A stretch of 13,644 bases of DNA from an uncultured Eubacteriales bacterium. GTDB taxonomy: Bacteria > Bacillota > Clostridia > Oscillospirales > Oscillospiraceae. Positions 5,906 to 13,395 of this stretch are shown in pieces. Where the stretch lies: positions 1 to 13,644 of the forward strand of contig CATJWA010000249.1 in the NCBI GenBank assembly GCA_949744025.1. Reading direction: 5' to 3'. Position 1 is the stretch's first letter; every line of letters starts with the position of its first letter. The notes beneath the pieces are model-generated. The model ran no database searches. It was not told the origin of the DNA and saw only the letters and a list, made by a program, of their open reading frames with translations. A program made the translations under genes and the position numbers.

Positions 5906-7240
5906 TCAGTACAGCTCGTTTACGTCCATGAGCTCGACCTCAAGGTCGAAGGTTTCGCCGTCGCGGAACAGGGTCAGGGTGATTGTATCTCCCACGCCGA
6001 ACCCGTCGCGTATAAGACCCACGTCCTGCGTGGTATAGACAGCCGTTCCGTTCACCGCGGTGAGCACGTCGCCGGCGCGCACGCCCTTGGCATACGCATC
6101 CGAGGAGGGCTCGACCTGGCTGATATACAGCCCGTCGGGCAGACCGTACTGCTCGGCGGCATCGTAGGGTATCGCGCCGACCGTTATCCCGATGCCGGGG
6201 CGGCCGGACACCTCGCCGCTGGCGATAAGCTGATTGGCTATTTCCCTGACCACGCTGGTCGGTATGGCAAAGCCGATGCCCTCTATCGTGGCCTGAGAGA
6301 AGTTGGCTACCATCTTCATGTTGGTCACGCCGACAACCTGACCGTACATGTTCAGGAGCGGGCCGCCGGAGTTGCCCTCGTTTATCGCCGTATTGGTCTG
6401 GATGAGGGTCATCATGTGGGAATCGACCACCACGTCGCGGTTTATCGCGGAGACTATGCCGTTGGTTATCGTGCCGGAGAGCTGGTCACCGAGGGGATTG
6501 CCTATGGCGGCAACCGCGTCGCCCACGGCAAGCTCGTCGCTCCGGCCGAAGCTGGCGGCATGGAGGCCATGCGCGTCAATCTTTAGCACGGCGATATCGC
6601 TTTGGCGGTCCTCGCCGACGAGAAGGGCCTCATACTCGCGGCCGTCGCCGGTTGTGACGAAGGCGGAGTCGGTGCCGGCTATGATGTGGGCGTTGGTGAG
6701 AATATAACCGTCGCCAGTCATTATTATACCGGTGCCCCAGAAATAGCCGTCGCGTCCGTCCACGCTCGCGGAGATGCCGACGACAAAGTCGATGCTCCGC
6801 TCATAGAGCTGGCCGAGCGTGAGCTCGTCGAGTCCCTCGCTGGAGGAGAGCGTTATGCTCACGCCGTCACGGGCCTTTGTCCTCGGAAGGCGGCTTGCCT
6901 CGGAGCCTGAGGACGGGCCGGAGTAGTAGCCGTTGAAGAAGTCGCGGAAGTCGTCCGCGTAATCATCGCCCGCATCCGGAAGCTGCGGATTGAGCGTTGT
7001 GCCCGGGCTTACTGTGCCCACGGGCGGCTCGGCAAAGGCAAAGGCCGTTGCGGCTATGAGAATCAGCACGCACAGGCTTATCATTGTCACCTTCATGCCG
7101 GTGTGTTTTTTTCTCGGCCGCTTTGCGTCGGAAGCGTCCGGCACTTTCAGGGCCGGGGGATTCGTTTGCGTGGAATATTGCCTGTACCACTCACGATGCG
7201 GCGAGGTGTCGTACCAGCCGCTGCGTCTGTCCTGCTCCAT
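5906..7240 (-). CDS. Membrane-anchored HtrA/DegP-like serine protease with PDZ domain
   Basis: The 444-residue protein has a cytoplasmic, Arg/Pro-rich N-terminus (1-50) and one membrane segment near 51-71 (VTMISLCVLILIAATAFAFA). A low-complexity linker follows, then a trypsin-like domain with the triad H185 (LTNAHII), D215 (SDIAVLKID) and S291 (NEGNSGGPLLN). A single PDZ domain lies at about 348-440 (GLYISQVEPSSDAYAKGVRAGDVLTAVNG). This is the architecture of Gram-positive HtrA proteases, which degrade or refold misfolded proteins outside the membrane. Start ATG is set by AAGGAGGT 8 nt upstream. A sensor kinase and response regulator lie immediately upstream on the same strand, as with stress-sensing CssRS and HtrA in Bacillus. 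Its promoter has ordered repeats suggesting response-regulator control. Confidence 0.93.
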   Translation of the reverse strand: MEQDRRSGWYDTSPHREWYRQYSTQTNPPALKVPDASDAKRPRKKHTGMKVTMISLCVLILIAATAFAFAEPPVGTVSPGTTLNPQLPDAGDDYADDFRDFFNGYYSGPSSGSEASRLPRTKARDGVSITLSSSEGLDELTLGQLYERSIDFVVGISASVDGRDGYFWGTGIIMTGDGYILTNAHIIAGTDSAFVTTGDGREYEALLVGEDRQSDIAVLKIDAHGLHAASFGRSDELAVGDAVAAIGNPLGDQLSGTITNGIVSAINRDVVVDSHMMTLIQTNTAINEGNSGGPLLNMYGQVVGVTNMKMVANFSQATIEGIGFAIPTSVVREIANQLIASGEVSGRPGIGITVGAIPYDAAEQYGLPDGLYISQVEPSSDAYAKGVRAGDVLTAVNGTAVYTTQDVGLIRDGFGVGDTITLTLFRDGETFDLEVELMDVNELY

Positions 7241-7267
7241 CGGGCTTACCTCCTTGAGGACGAGATT

Positions 7268-7321
7268 ATTCTAACAGCTAATTTAGATAAATCTGTGAAT
7301 TGCGGGTGAATGATTTGTAAA
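7268..7321 (-). promoter_or_regulatory. htrA-like gene promoter with three PhoP-box-like direct repeats
   Basis: Read on the minus strand, TTTACA (7316-7321), TTCACC (7305-7310) and TTCACA (7294-7299) are spaced exactly 11 bp apart, one per helical turn. They end 20 bp before a -10-like TAGAAT (7268-7273). The last repeat falls where a -35 box would be, and no good -35 is present. This is the layout of promoters activated by OmpR/PhoP-family regulators. The regulator is inferred, not shown. Confidence 0.55.
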
Positions 7322-7363
7322 CAAAAGGCATCATTTAGGCATCATGGGCGCTGCGCTCTACGC

Positions 7364-7512
7364 ACTCGCTTCGCTCGCACGGTCGCTCCGCGATAGGGAT
7401 TTTCCCGACGTACATGCCGCCGGAAAAATGATTTGAATTTTTTCGCGGCGCTTCGCGCGCGAAACAGCTCTGCATCAAGAATTTGTAAGCGGCACAGCCG
7501 CTAACAAATTCT
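7364..7512 (-). repeat. Mosaic hairpin repeat, copy 2
   Basis: It lies between the kinase and protease genes, in the same orientation as the genes. A 16-bp stem with one mismatch (7478-7493 with 7497-7512, loop ACA) comes first after the kinase stop codon. The conserved core follows: hairpin I at 7442-7463 (TTCGCG...CGCGAA) and hairpin II at 7399-7407 with 7421-7429 (one mismatch). The GCGGAGCG block is next. Unlike the other copies, the long flanking stem lies on the hairpin I side and not at the far end. The left limit is approximate. Confidence 0.72.
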
Positions 7513-7526
7513 AAGATCTGCAAGGC

Positions 7527-8948
7527 TTATTTGACCTTCAGGGTCAGCGAAAAGACGAACTCGGTTATGCCGTCTTTGCTGGTTACCACTATATCCTCGC
7601 CGTGGTTGGTGAGGATACTTTTGACTATGTACAGGCCCAAACCGACGCCGTCGCGGTCCATGGAGCGGGATTTGTCGGTTTTATGGAAGCGGTCGAAGAT
7701 GAGGGAGAGCTCCTCGGCGGGGATGGTGGGGCCCTTATTCTTTATGGAAATATACGCCTTGCCGTTCTGCTTGAAGATGGCTATGCCCAGCTCGGAGCCG
7801 GGCTCGGCGAATTTTATGGCGTTTTCCAGCAGATTGTAGATGACCTGATTTATCGAGTCGGCGTCGCCGAGGACAATTATCGCGTCCTCGGGGACCTGGG
7901 CGTTGACCTCAAGCTGCTTGTCGGTTATCTTTTTTTCAAAGACGATGAGTACCTGCAAAAGCAGCTCGGACGCGTCGAAAAATTTCCTGCGGAGCTGCTC
8001 GGGGCCCTCGCTCTGTATGCGCGAGACATCCAGCAGGCGGCGGACAAGGCGGCTGAGCCGGCGGGTTTCGCTGGAGATTGTCTCCAGATACCGGCGCTGG
8101 CTCTCGGGCGGTATGGTGCCGTCAAGTATGCCGTCGGCAAAGCCGGAGATGGTGGTCATGGGGGTTTTCAGCTCATGGGCGACATTGGCCAGAAAGTCGC
8201 TGCGCTGCTTTTCCGAGCGCTCGAGATAGTCGGCCATGTTGTTGAAGGCCGCGGCAAGGGCTCCGACCTCGTCGTCCCCGCCGACGCCGACGCGCGCGGA
8301 GAAGTCGCCGTGGGCAAAGCGCACGGCGGCGGCCGACATCTCGTTGACCGGCTTTGCCTGGCGGACCGCGCTGACATAGCTTATGACGAGGGTCAGGGCC
8401 ATTATGAGTACGGCGGTTATCAGGAACACGCCCATGAGGCTGTGCCAGACGCGGACTATGGAGCCCGTATTCGCTCCGACGAACACGTAGCCGAGGGTGG
8501 CGCCCGCGTAGCTGATTATTGGGCGGGCGGCGACATAGTAGCTGTCGGAATACAGTCCGCCGAGCGAGGTTATGGCGCTGTAGCCGCTGCCGGAGCTCAT
8601 CTGCGAGATTATCTGGCTGTCGATGCTCCTGCCGATATGGCCGCAGTTTACCTCCGTGTCCGAGCAGGAGATTATAAGACCCTGCTCGTCGCACAAAAAG
8701 CAGTGGTTGCCGGACACGCGGCTTATTGCGGAGAGCACCACGCGCAGGGTCAGGTCGCTCAGCTCGCCGTCAAGCGTGTAGGCCGAGGAGAGGCGGGCCA
8801 GCTCCTGGGCGTTGGATTCGAGGGTTTCCCGCCGTTCGCGCAGGGTCATGTTCTGGCCTATTCCGATGAACACCGCGCCGAGGAAAAGAAAGCTGAGCAT
8901 AACCGCCAGCGCGGCGACTATAAAATTTTTAAAGTAAAAGCTGTGCAA
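7527..8948 (-). CDS. Membrane sensor histidine kinase
   Basis: The 473-residue protein has a membrane segment at about 10-32, an extracytoplasmic sensor region (about 33-168) with three cysteines (C83, C86, C95) and C102, a second membrane segment at about 171-193, and a HAMP linker (about 194-246). The HisKA helix has the phospho-accepting H258 in FLANVAHELKTP. The ATPase domain has the N box NLLENAIKF (372-380), a G1 box reading KNKGPTIP and the G2 box DGVGLGLYI (433-441). Start is TTG at 8948, supported by AGAAGG 8 nt upstream. It is the likely partner of the response regulator encoded upstream, from which it is separated by repeat copy 3. The signal is unknown; the downstream HtrA gene suggests envelope or secretion stress. 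Confidence 0.92.
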   Translation of the reverse strand: MHSFYFKNFIVAALAVMLSFLFLGAVFIGIGQNMTLRERRETLESNAQELARLSSAYTLDGELSDLTLRVVLSAISRVSGNHCFLCDEQGLIISCSDTEVNCGHIGRSIDSQIISQMSSGSGYSAITSLGGLYSDSYYVAARPIISYAGATLGYVFVGANTGSIVRVWHSLMGVFLITAVLIMALTLVISYVSAVRQAKPVNEMSAAAVRFAHGDFSARVGVGGDDEVGALAAAFNNMADYLERSEKQRSDFLANVAHELKTPMTTISGFADGILDGTIPPESQRRYLETISSETRRLSRLVRRLLDVSRIQSEGPEQLRRKFFDASELLLQVLIVFEKKITDKQLEVNAQVPEDAIIVLGDADSINQVIYNLLENAIKFAEPGSELGIAIFKQNGKAYISIKNKGPTIPAEELSLIFDRFHKTDKSRSMDRDGVGLGLYIVKSILTNHGEDIVVTSKDGITEFVFSLTLKVK

Positions 8949-8990
8949 AAATTATACCTTCTTTAGAAAAACAAGCCATGCCTCGCAGAG

Positions 8991-9169
8991 TTCGCGGCGC
9001 GGACGCCGCGAAAAATTGAAATCATTTTTTGTCAGGACATGTGCCTGACAAAAAATACTCTGCGCGTAATGAGCGTCGAACCCTTTGCTGCCTTCGGCGG
9101 CAAAGGGTGAGGCGCAGAATGAAGCGAATCCCTTTTAATTGAGAGGCGGCTTTGCCGCCTCTCAATTAA
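8991..9169 (+). repeat. Mosaic hairpin repeat, copy 3 (inside the two-component gene pair)
   Basis: Hairpin I is 8991-8999 with 9004-9012. Hairpin II is a perfect 13-bp stem, 9024-9036 with 9044-9056, whose GTCAGG/CCTGAC replaces the CCG/CGG of the other copies. A TGAGCGTCGAA block follows. Hairpin C is 9081-9092 with 9096-9107 (12 bp, one G-T). The motif GAAGCGAATCCC leads into the terminal hairpin 9135-9150 with 9154-9169 (perfect 16 bp, loop TTT). That last stem contains the TGA stop codon of the response regulator. No U-tract follows on the minus strand, so it need not block transcription into the kinase gene. Confidence 0.82.
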
Positions 9170-9857
9170 GGCTTGTAGCCTCGAATTTGTAGCCTACGCC
9201 CCAGACGGTTTTGAGGGACCACTGGTCGGACACGCCCTCCAATTTTTCGCGCAGACGCTTTATGTGCACGTCCACGGTGCGGCTGTCGCCGAAATAGTCG
9301 AAGCCCCAGACCTCGTCAAGGTGCTGGTTGCGCGTGAAAACGCGGTTGGGGGAGGACGCAAGGTGGAACAGCAGCTCCATTTCCTTGGGCGGGGTATCTA
9401 TGCGCTTGCCGTCGACAATGAGCTCGTAGGAGTCGAGATTTATCACTAATTTATCAAACTCCAGGCGCTTGCCGGACAGGGCCGCCGGCTCCTCGCTCCG
9501 GCGCATGACGGCGTGGATGCGAGCGAGCAGCTCCTTGACCTCAAAGGGCTTTGTTACATAGTCGTCCGCGCCCATCTCAAGACCGGAAATCTTGTCGGGC
9601 GTGTCGCCCTTGGCGGTGAGCATTATTACATAGACGTGCGAGTCAAGCGCGCGTATCTCGCGAAGGACGCTCCAGCCGTCCATCACGGGCAGCATGATGT
9701 CCAGCAGCACGATGTCCGGATGAAAGGCGCGGTACATCTCCAGGCCCTCCCCGCCGTCCATGGCGTGGGAGACCTCGAAGCCGTCCTTCTCCAGATACAG
9801 GCGCAGAAGCTCGGCGATGTTGCCGTCGTCCTCTATAACGAGAGCTTTTTTAGTCAT
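9162..9857 (-). CDS. OmpR/PhoB-family response regulator
   Basis: The 231-residue protein has a receiver domain with D10/D11, the phospho-acceptor D53 (VLLDIMLPVMDG), T81 and K103. A C-terminal winged-helix DNA-binding domain follows (about 130-228; RTVDVHIKRLREKLE recognition region, ending WGVGYKF). It should be phosphorylated by the downstream sensor kinase and bind tandem direct repeats. The start is ATG at 9857, set by GGAGGG 5 nt upstream; an in-frame TTG at 9881 would add MKKIRRDK but has no supporting site. The stop codon lies within the terminal stem of hairpin repeat copy 3, so the last residues (SLN) are encoded at the repeat boundary. It follows the SRPBCC-like gene by 54 nt and is probably in the same operon. 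Confidence 0.94.
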   Translation of the reverse strand: MTKKALVIEDDGNIAELLRLYLEKDGFEVSHAMDGGEGLEMYRAFHPDIVLLDIMLPVMDGWSVLREIRALDSHVYVIMLTAKGDTPDKISGLEMGADDYVTKPFEVKELLARIHAVMRRSEEPAALSGKRLEFDKLVINLDSYELIVDGKRIDTPPKEMELLFHLASSPNRVFTRNQHLDEVWGFDYFGDSRTVDVHIKRLREKLEGVSDQWSLKTVWGVGYKFEATSLN

Positions 9858-9911
9858 TTTATCCCTCCGGATTTTCTTCAAATCGGGGCTTTCAGCCTTT
9901 GATTTAAAATT

Positions 9912-10334
9912 TCACAGCTTAAGCTTCAGCTTTTTTTCGTAGTTTTTCAGCTTGCTCTCCACGTCCTTCATGAAATAGTTCATCTCGTGTCTCAGGCCGG
10001 CGCCGAAGCGGCAGGCGGCAAAGGCGCGGAAGTCCGCAAAGTCCACAATCTCGTCTACCGTCACGCGGGTTTTGCACGCTCCCGTGGACTTGAGGGCGAT
10101 TTTCCATGTGGCGGTATACATCACGGTTTTTATCTGGAAGGAAAAGCGCTCGTTTGTCACGACCTCCAGCGAGCGGGTGAACACCGTGCCGGGCTTTGGG
10201 ACGGAGTTATTATAGGTCTCCTCGTCGAGAGGGTCCACAAGATTGGAGTTATTGCTGCCCGTCAGGGCCTTCCACACAAGCTCGACGGGGAAATCGTATT
10301 CGTCCGTTCCGCGGACGGTTTTCTGGTGAGCCAT
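9912..10334 (-). CDS. SRPBCC/START-like ligand-binding protein of unknown role
   Basis: The 140-residue product shows the pattern of small SRPBCC (Bet v 1-like) domains: an N-terminal strand ending DFPVELVWKALTG, several strands (GTVFTRSLEVV, RFSFQIKTVMYTATWKIAL, CKTRVTVDEIVDF), then a long C-terminal amphipathic helix (LRHEMNYFMKDVESKLKNYEKKL). There is no signal peptide, so it is probably cytoplasmic. Ligand and function cannot be deduced. ATG 10334 has GGGGAGG 6 nt upstream. It starts 12 nt after the MBL hydrolase stop codon and precedes the response regulator by 54 nt, so these genes are probably co-transcribed. The gene is clearly real by spacing and ribosome binding site; the fold assignment is from sequence pattern only. 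Confidence 0.66.
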   Translation of the reverse strand: MAHQKTVRGTDEYDFPVELVWKALTGSNNSNLVDPLDEETYNNSVPKPGTVFTRSLEVVTNERFSFQIKTVMYTATWKIALKSTGACKTRVTVDEIVDFADFRAFAACRFGAGLRHEMNYFMKDVESKLKNYEKKLKLKL

Positions 10335-10346
10335 TGCGTCCTCCCC

Positions 10347-10958
10347 TCAGCCCCTGAGAGCGGCGTGAATGAAATAGTTCATGCGCCGCTCGCGCTCAAG
10401 CGTGGTGGCTGACATGTGGCCGGGGAACACCTCATAGTCGCCGGGCAGCTCGGCTATTCGCCGGAGAGAGACGAGCATGTCGTCCGTGCTGCTGGAGACG
10501 AAGTCGGTTCTACCGCAGCTGTCGCGAAACAGGGTGTCGCCGGAGAATATCGCGTCGCCGCAGATAAGGCACACGCAGCCGGGGGTGTGGCCCGGCGTGG
10601 CGAGTACCCTGAAGCTGAGAGAGGAGACGGACACCGTGTCGCCGTCCTTATAGAATTTTGTTCCCTCGGGCGCGCGGAAGCACTCGCTGCCGCTGCCGAT
10701 GGGCACGCCGTTGTCCTTCTCGCTCATATACAGGGCCGCGCCGGTTTCCTCCATGAGCTCCGGCACCGCGCCGACATGGTCAAAGTGCGCGTGGGTGAGC
10801 AGTATGCAGCGGCATTTTAAATTATTTGATTCAAGGTAATTCAATATCGTGCCCGACTCGTCGCCGGGGTCGATAACGGCGCATTCTCTCGTTTCCTCGT
10901 CGGAGACGACATAGCAGTTGGTTTCAATGGGGCCTACAGTGAGTGTTTTGATATGCAT
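10347..10958 (-). CDS. MBL-fold hydrolase, glyoxalase II-like
   Basis: The 203-residue protein has the complete binuclear metal site of the glyoxalase II/YcbL-type family: THAHFDH with H56, H58, D60 and H61, then H124 in ATPGHTPG, D141 in FSGDTLF and H181 in FPGHMS. It begins MHIKTLTVGPIETNCYVV, characteristic of single-domain members. Such enzymes hydrolyse S-lactoylglutathione or other thioesters, but the substrate here is not known and glutathione use is uncertain in Clostridia. Start ATG follows AGGAGG closely, and repeat copy 4 ends directly upstream of that site. MBL genes downstream of rel are common in Clostridia, so the gene belongs to the recJ-rel neighbourhood. Confidence 0.92.
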   Translation of the reverse strand: MHIKTLTVGPIETNCYVVSDEETRECAVIDPGDESGTILNYLESNNLKCRCILLTHAHFDHVGAVPELMEETGAALYMSEKDNGVPIGSGSECFRAPEGTKFYKDGDTVSVSSLSFRVLATPGHTPGCVCLICGDAIFSGDTLFRDSCGRTDFVSSSTDDMLVSLRRIAELPGDYEVFPGHMSATTLERERRMNYFIHAALRG

Positions 10959-10976
10959 ATTTTCCTCCTGAGTATT

Positions 10977-11142
10977 TCAAATGAGAGGCTCCGCCTCTCA
11001 TTTGAGGGGCTTCACTCCGCTACGCGCCTCGGTTGTCCGCCTTCGGCGGCCAATTCGACGCACGCTCCGCGCAGAGTGTTTTTTCCGACATACACGCCGC
11101 CGGAAAAAACGATTTAATTTTTTTCGCGTCCGCGGACGCGAA
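10977..11142 (-). repeat. Mosaic hairpin repeat, copy 4
   Basis: It fills the gap between rel and the MBL hydrolase gene, in gene orientation. Hairpin I is a perfect 20-bp palindrome at 11123-11142 (arm TTCGCGTCCG). Hairpin II is 11078-11087 with 11101-11110 (10 bp, GTTTTTTCCG). The GCGTCGAA block follows. Hairpin C is 11033-11041 with 11045-11053 (one mismatch). The terminal hairpin is 10977-10989 with 10993-11005 (perfect 13 bp, loop TCC). The terminal stem ends about 8 nt before the AGGAGG of the next gene, so it sits in that gene's leader. Confidence 0.8.
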
Positions 11143-11172
11143 CTCTACGAGGTTTTGAGTTTGATTTGAGGG

Positions 11173-13395
11173 TCAATTCCCGCTTCTGCTGACCTCGGTT
11201 ACGCCGGAGATGGCCTGGATACGGTTTATTATCAGCTGCAAATCGAACAGGTTTTTGACCTCGAGCGTCACCGTGGTCTGGGCGCAGCCGCCGCCGACGT
11301 CGCGGGCGAGCAGGCTGTGGACCTTCGCGTTTATCGAGGTCAGCGCCGTGGCGATGTCCATGACGAGGCCGTTTCTCTCCTTGGAGCATATTTTAAGCGT
11401 GGTGGTATAGCTTTCATTGGTCTCGTTGGCCCAGGACACGTCTATCCAGCGGCCGCCGCCGTCGGGGTCGAGACGGCCGTTTATATGGTTGGCGCAGTCC
11501 GTGCGGTGGACAGACACGCCGTAGCCGCGGGTGATGAAGCCCACTATCTCGTCCCCGGGAACGGGGGTGCAGCAGCGGGCGAACTTGATAAGGCAGTTGT
11601 CCAGCCCCGCAACAAGCACGCCCTGCACCGCGCGGGGCTTCTGGGCGCGCTTTTGCTCCACCCGGCGCTCCGCGGCCTCGTTGAGCTTATCCAGCGGGGT
11701 TCTGGCCGAGCTCTGCTTATGGGCCTTTTGCAGCTCGTCGCGCAGGCGGTTGGCGGTTTTGGTGGCGGTTATGCCGCCGTATCCAATCGCGGCGTAAACG
11801 TCGTCCACCGAGCTGAGCGACAGCCGGCGCAGGATTATGGGCATGAGGTCATACTCGCTGACCTCCGCCATGCTTATGCCGCAGCGCTTGAGCTCCGCGT
11901 CGAGCATTTCGCGGCCCTGCACTATATTTTCCTCACGCCGCTCCTTTTTAAACCACTGCTTTATCTTGCTGCGGGCCGAGCCGCTTCTGGCGATTTTAAG
12001 CCAGTCGCGGCTGGGGCCGGAGGCGGCCTTGGAGGTGAGTATCTCCACGATGTCGCCGTTGCGCATGGCGTAGTCAATGGGCACTATGCGGCCGTTGACC
12101 TTGGCCCCCACCATGCTGTTGCCCACGGCGGAATGGATGCTGTAGGCAAAGTCTATGGGCGTGGCGCCGGCCGGCAGGCTTATAACATCGCCCTTCGGGG
12201 AGAACACAAACACCTCGTCGGCAAACATATCCACCTTCAGGCCCGAGAGAAAATCCGTCGCGTCGCTGGTCTGCTGGAGCTCCAGCAGGCGGCGCACCCA
12301 GGCGAACTTCTCCTCGTCCCCGTCCCTGACGCCGGCGGAGCCGGACTTGTACTTCCAGTGGGCGGCAACGCCGTACTCGGCGGTGCGGTGCATCTCCCAG
12401 GTGCGTATCTGCACCTCGAAGGGGATGCCCTCGCTTCCTATGACCGTGGTATGCAGGCTCTGGTAGCCGTTGGGCTTGGGGGTGGAGATATAGTCCTTGA
12501 AGCGGCCGGGCACGGGCTTGAACATGTCGTGTATCTGGCCGAGCACGTTATAGCAATCGGACAGGCTTTCCACCGTTACGCGAAGGGCGCACAAATCAAA
12601 AATCTCCGACAGGTCAAGCTTCTGCGTATACATCTTGCGGTAGATGCTGTACAGGTGCTTGAGGCGGCGGCTTATGGTGCACTCGATACCCCAGTCGCTG
12701 AGCCGGGAGCTTATCTTTTTTTCCATGCTGTCCATGAATTTCTCAAGGTCGTCGCGCCGGCGGTCGAGCATGTCGAGTATGCTCTTGTAGCCTATCGGAT
12801 CAAGGTACATCAGCGACAGGTCCTCAAGCTCCCACTTTATGCGCTGCATTCCGAGGCGGTGGGCTATGGGCGCGTATATCTGCATGGTCTCCAGCGATTT
12901 CAGGCGCTGCTTTTCGGGGGTCTGGAAGTCCATGGTGCGCATATTGTGCAGGCGGTCGGCCAGCTTGATGAGAATTACGCGGATATCCTCGCTCATGGCC
13001 ATGAGCATCTTGCGCATATTCTCCATCTGAGCCTCCTCACGGCTGGTGAAGTTAATGCGCGTGAGCTTGGTTACGCCGTCCACTATCGCGGCCACGGAGG
13101 GGCCGAACTGCCGGGCTATGTCGTCATATTGCAGGGAGGTGTCCTCCAGCGTGTCATGCAGCAGGGCGGAGACTATGGAGTCTTCGTCCAGACCCATTTC
13201 CACGGCTATCTCCGCGGCGGCCACCGTGTGGGTGACATAGGGCGAGCCGTCGCGCCGGAGCTGTCCGCTGTGGCTGTCCACCGCCGTTTCAAAAGCGGCG
13301 CGCACGCGGCCGATATCGACGCTGAGCGCGCACTCCTTTATTTTTTCCTCGAGCCCGGCATAGCAGCGCTCGAGCGCATCGTCATAGGTTTTCAT
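11173..13395 (-). CDS. rel: Bifunctional (p)ppGpp synthetase/hydrolase, Rel family
   Basis: The 740-residue length is that of long Rel/SpoT enzymes that make and degrade the alarmone (p)ppGpp in the stringent response. The hydrolase HD domain (about 25-195) has H56, the H80-D81...E84-D85 motif (LLHDTLEDT) and N151, so it should be active. The synthetase domain (about 235-350) has R298-F-K-D301, the charge pattern of bifunctional enzymes, and TPKPNGYQSLHT (305-316). A TGS domain (about 392-452) and a Cys-containing domain (C608, C609, H630, C634) follow, then a C-terminal ACT domain (about 664-740). These ribosome-facing parts sense uncharged tRNA. Its ATG overlaps the preceding stop codon (ATGA), and AAAGGAG lies 11 nt upstream. 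Repeat copy 4 follows the gene. Confidence 0.96.
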   Translation of the reverse strand: MKTYDDALERCYAGLEEKIKECALSVDIGRVRAAFETAVDSHSGQLRRDGSPYVTHTVAAAEIAVEMGLDEDSIVSALLHDTLEDTSLQYDDIARQFGPSVAAIVDGVTKLTRINFTSREEAQMENMRKMLMAMSEDIRVILIKLADRLHNMRTMDFQTPEKQRLKSLETMQIYAPIAHRLGMQRIKWELEDLSLMYLDPIGYKSILDMLDRRRDDLEKFMDSMEKKISSRLSDWGIECTISRRLKHLYSIYRKMYTQKLDLSEIFDLCALRVTVESLSDCYNVLGQIHDMFKPVPGRFKDYISTPKPNGYQSLHTTVIGSEGIPFEVQIRTWEMHRTAEYGVAAHWKYKSGSAGVRDGDEEKFAWVRRLLELQQTSDATDFLSGLKVDMFADEVFVFSPKGDVISLPAGATPIDFAYSIHSAVGNSMVGAKVNGRIVPIDYAMRNGDIVEILTSKAASGPSRDWLKIARSGSARSKIKQWFKKERREENIVQGREMLDAELKRCGISMAEVSEYDLMPIILRRLSLSSVDDVYAAIGYGGITATKTANRLRDELQKAHKQSSARTPLDKLNEAAERRVEQKRAQKPRAVQGVLVAGLDNCLIKFARCCTPVPGDEIVGFITRGYGVSVHRTDCANHINGRLDPDGGGRWIDVSWANETNESYTTTLKICSKERNGLVMDIATALTSINAKVHSLLARDVGGGCAQTTVTLEVKNLFDLQLIINRIQAISGVTEVSRSGN

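Noticed and set aside
7628..7740. Degenerate G1 box (KNKGPTIP, Asp replaced by Asn) suggesting an inactive kinase
   Set aside because: Asn-type G1 boxes occur in VanS-like Gram-positive kinases, as far as I recall, and the H box, N box and G2 box are intact.
7602..8966. 454-codon open frame opposite the sensor kinase
   Set aside because: Same antisense artefact: the minus-strand frame has intact kinase motifs, and this one has none.
9858..9881. TTG start extending the response regulator by MKKIRRDK
   Set aside because: The GGAGGG site lies inside this extension and serves ATG 9857, which gives the standard receiver-domain N-terminus.
388..11142. CRISPR array as the explanation of the repeats
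   Set aside because: The copies are kilobases apart, in both orientations and internally palindromic, with no regular spacers and no cas genes.
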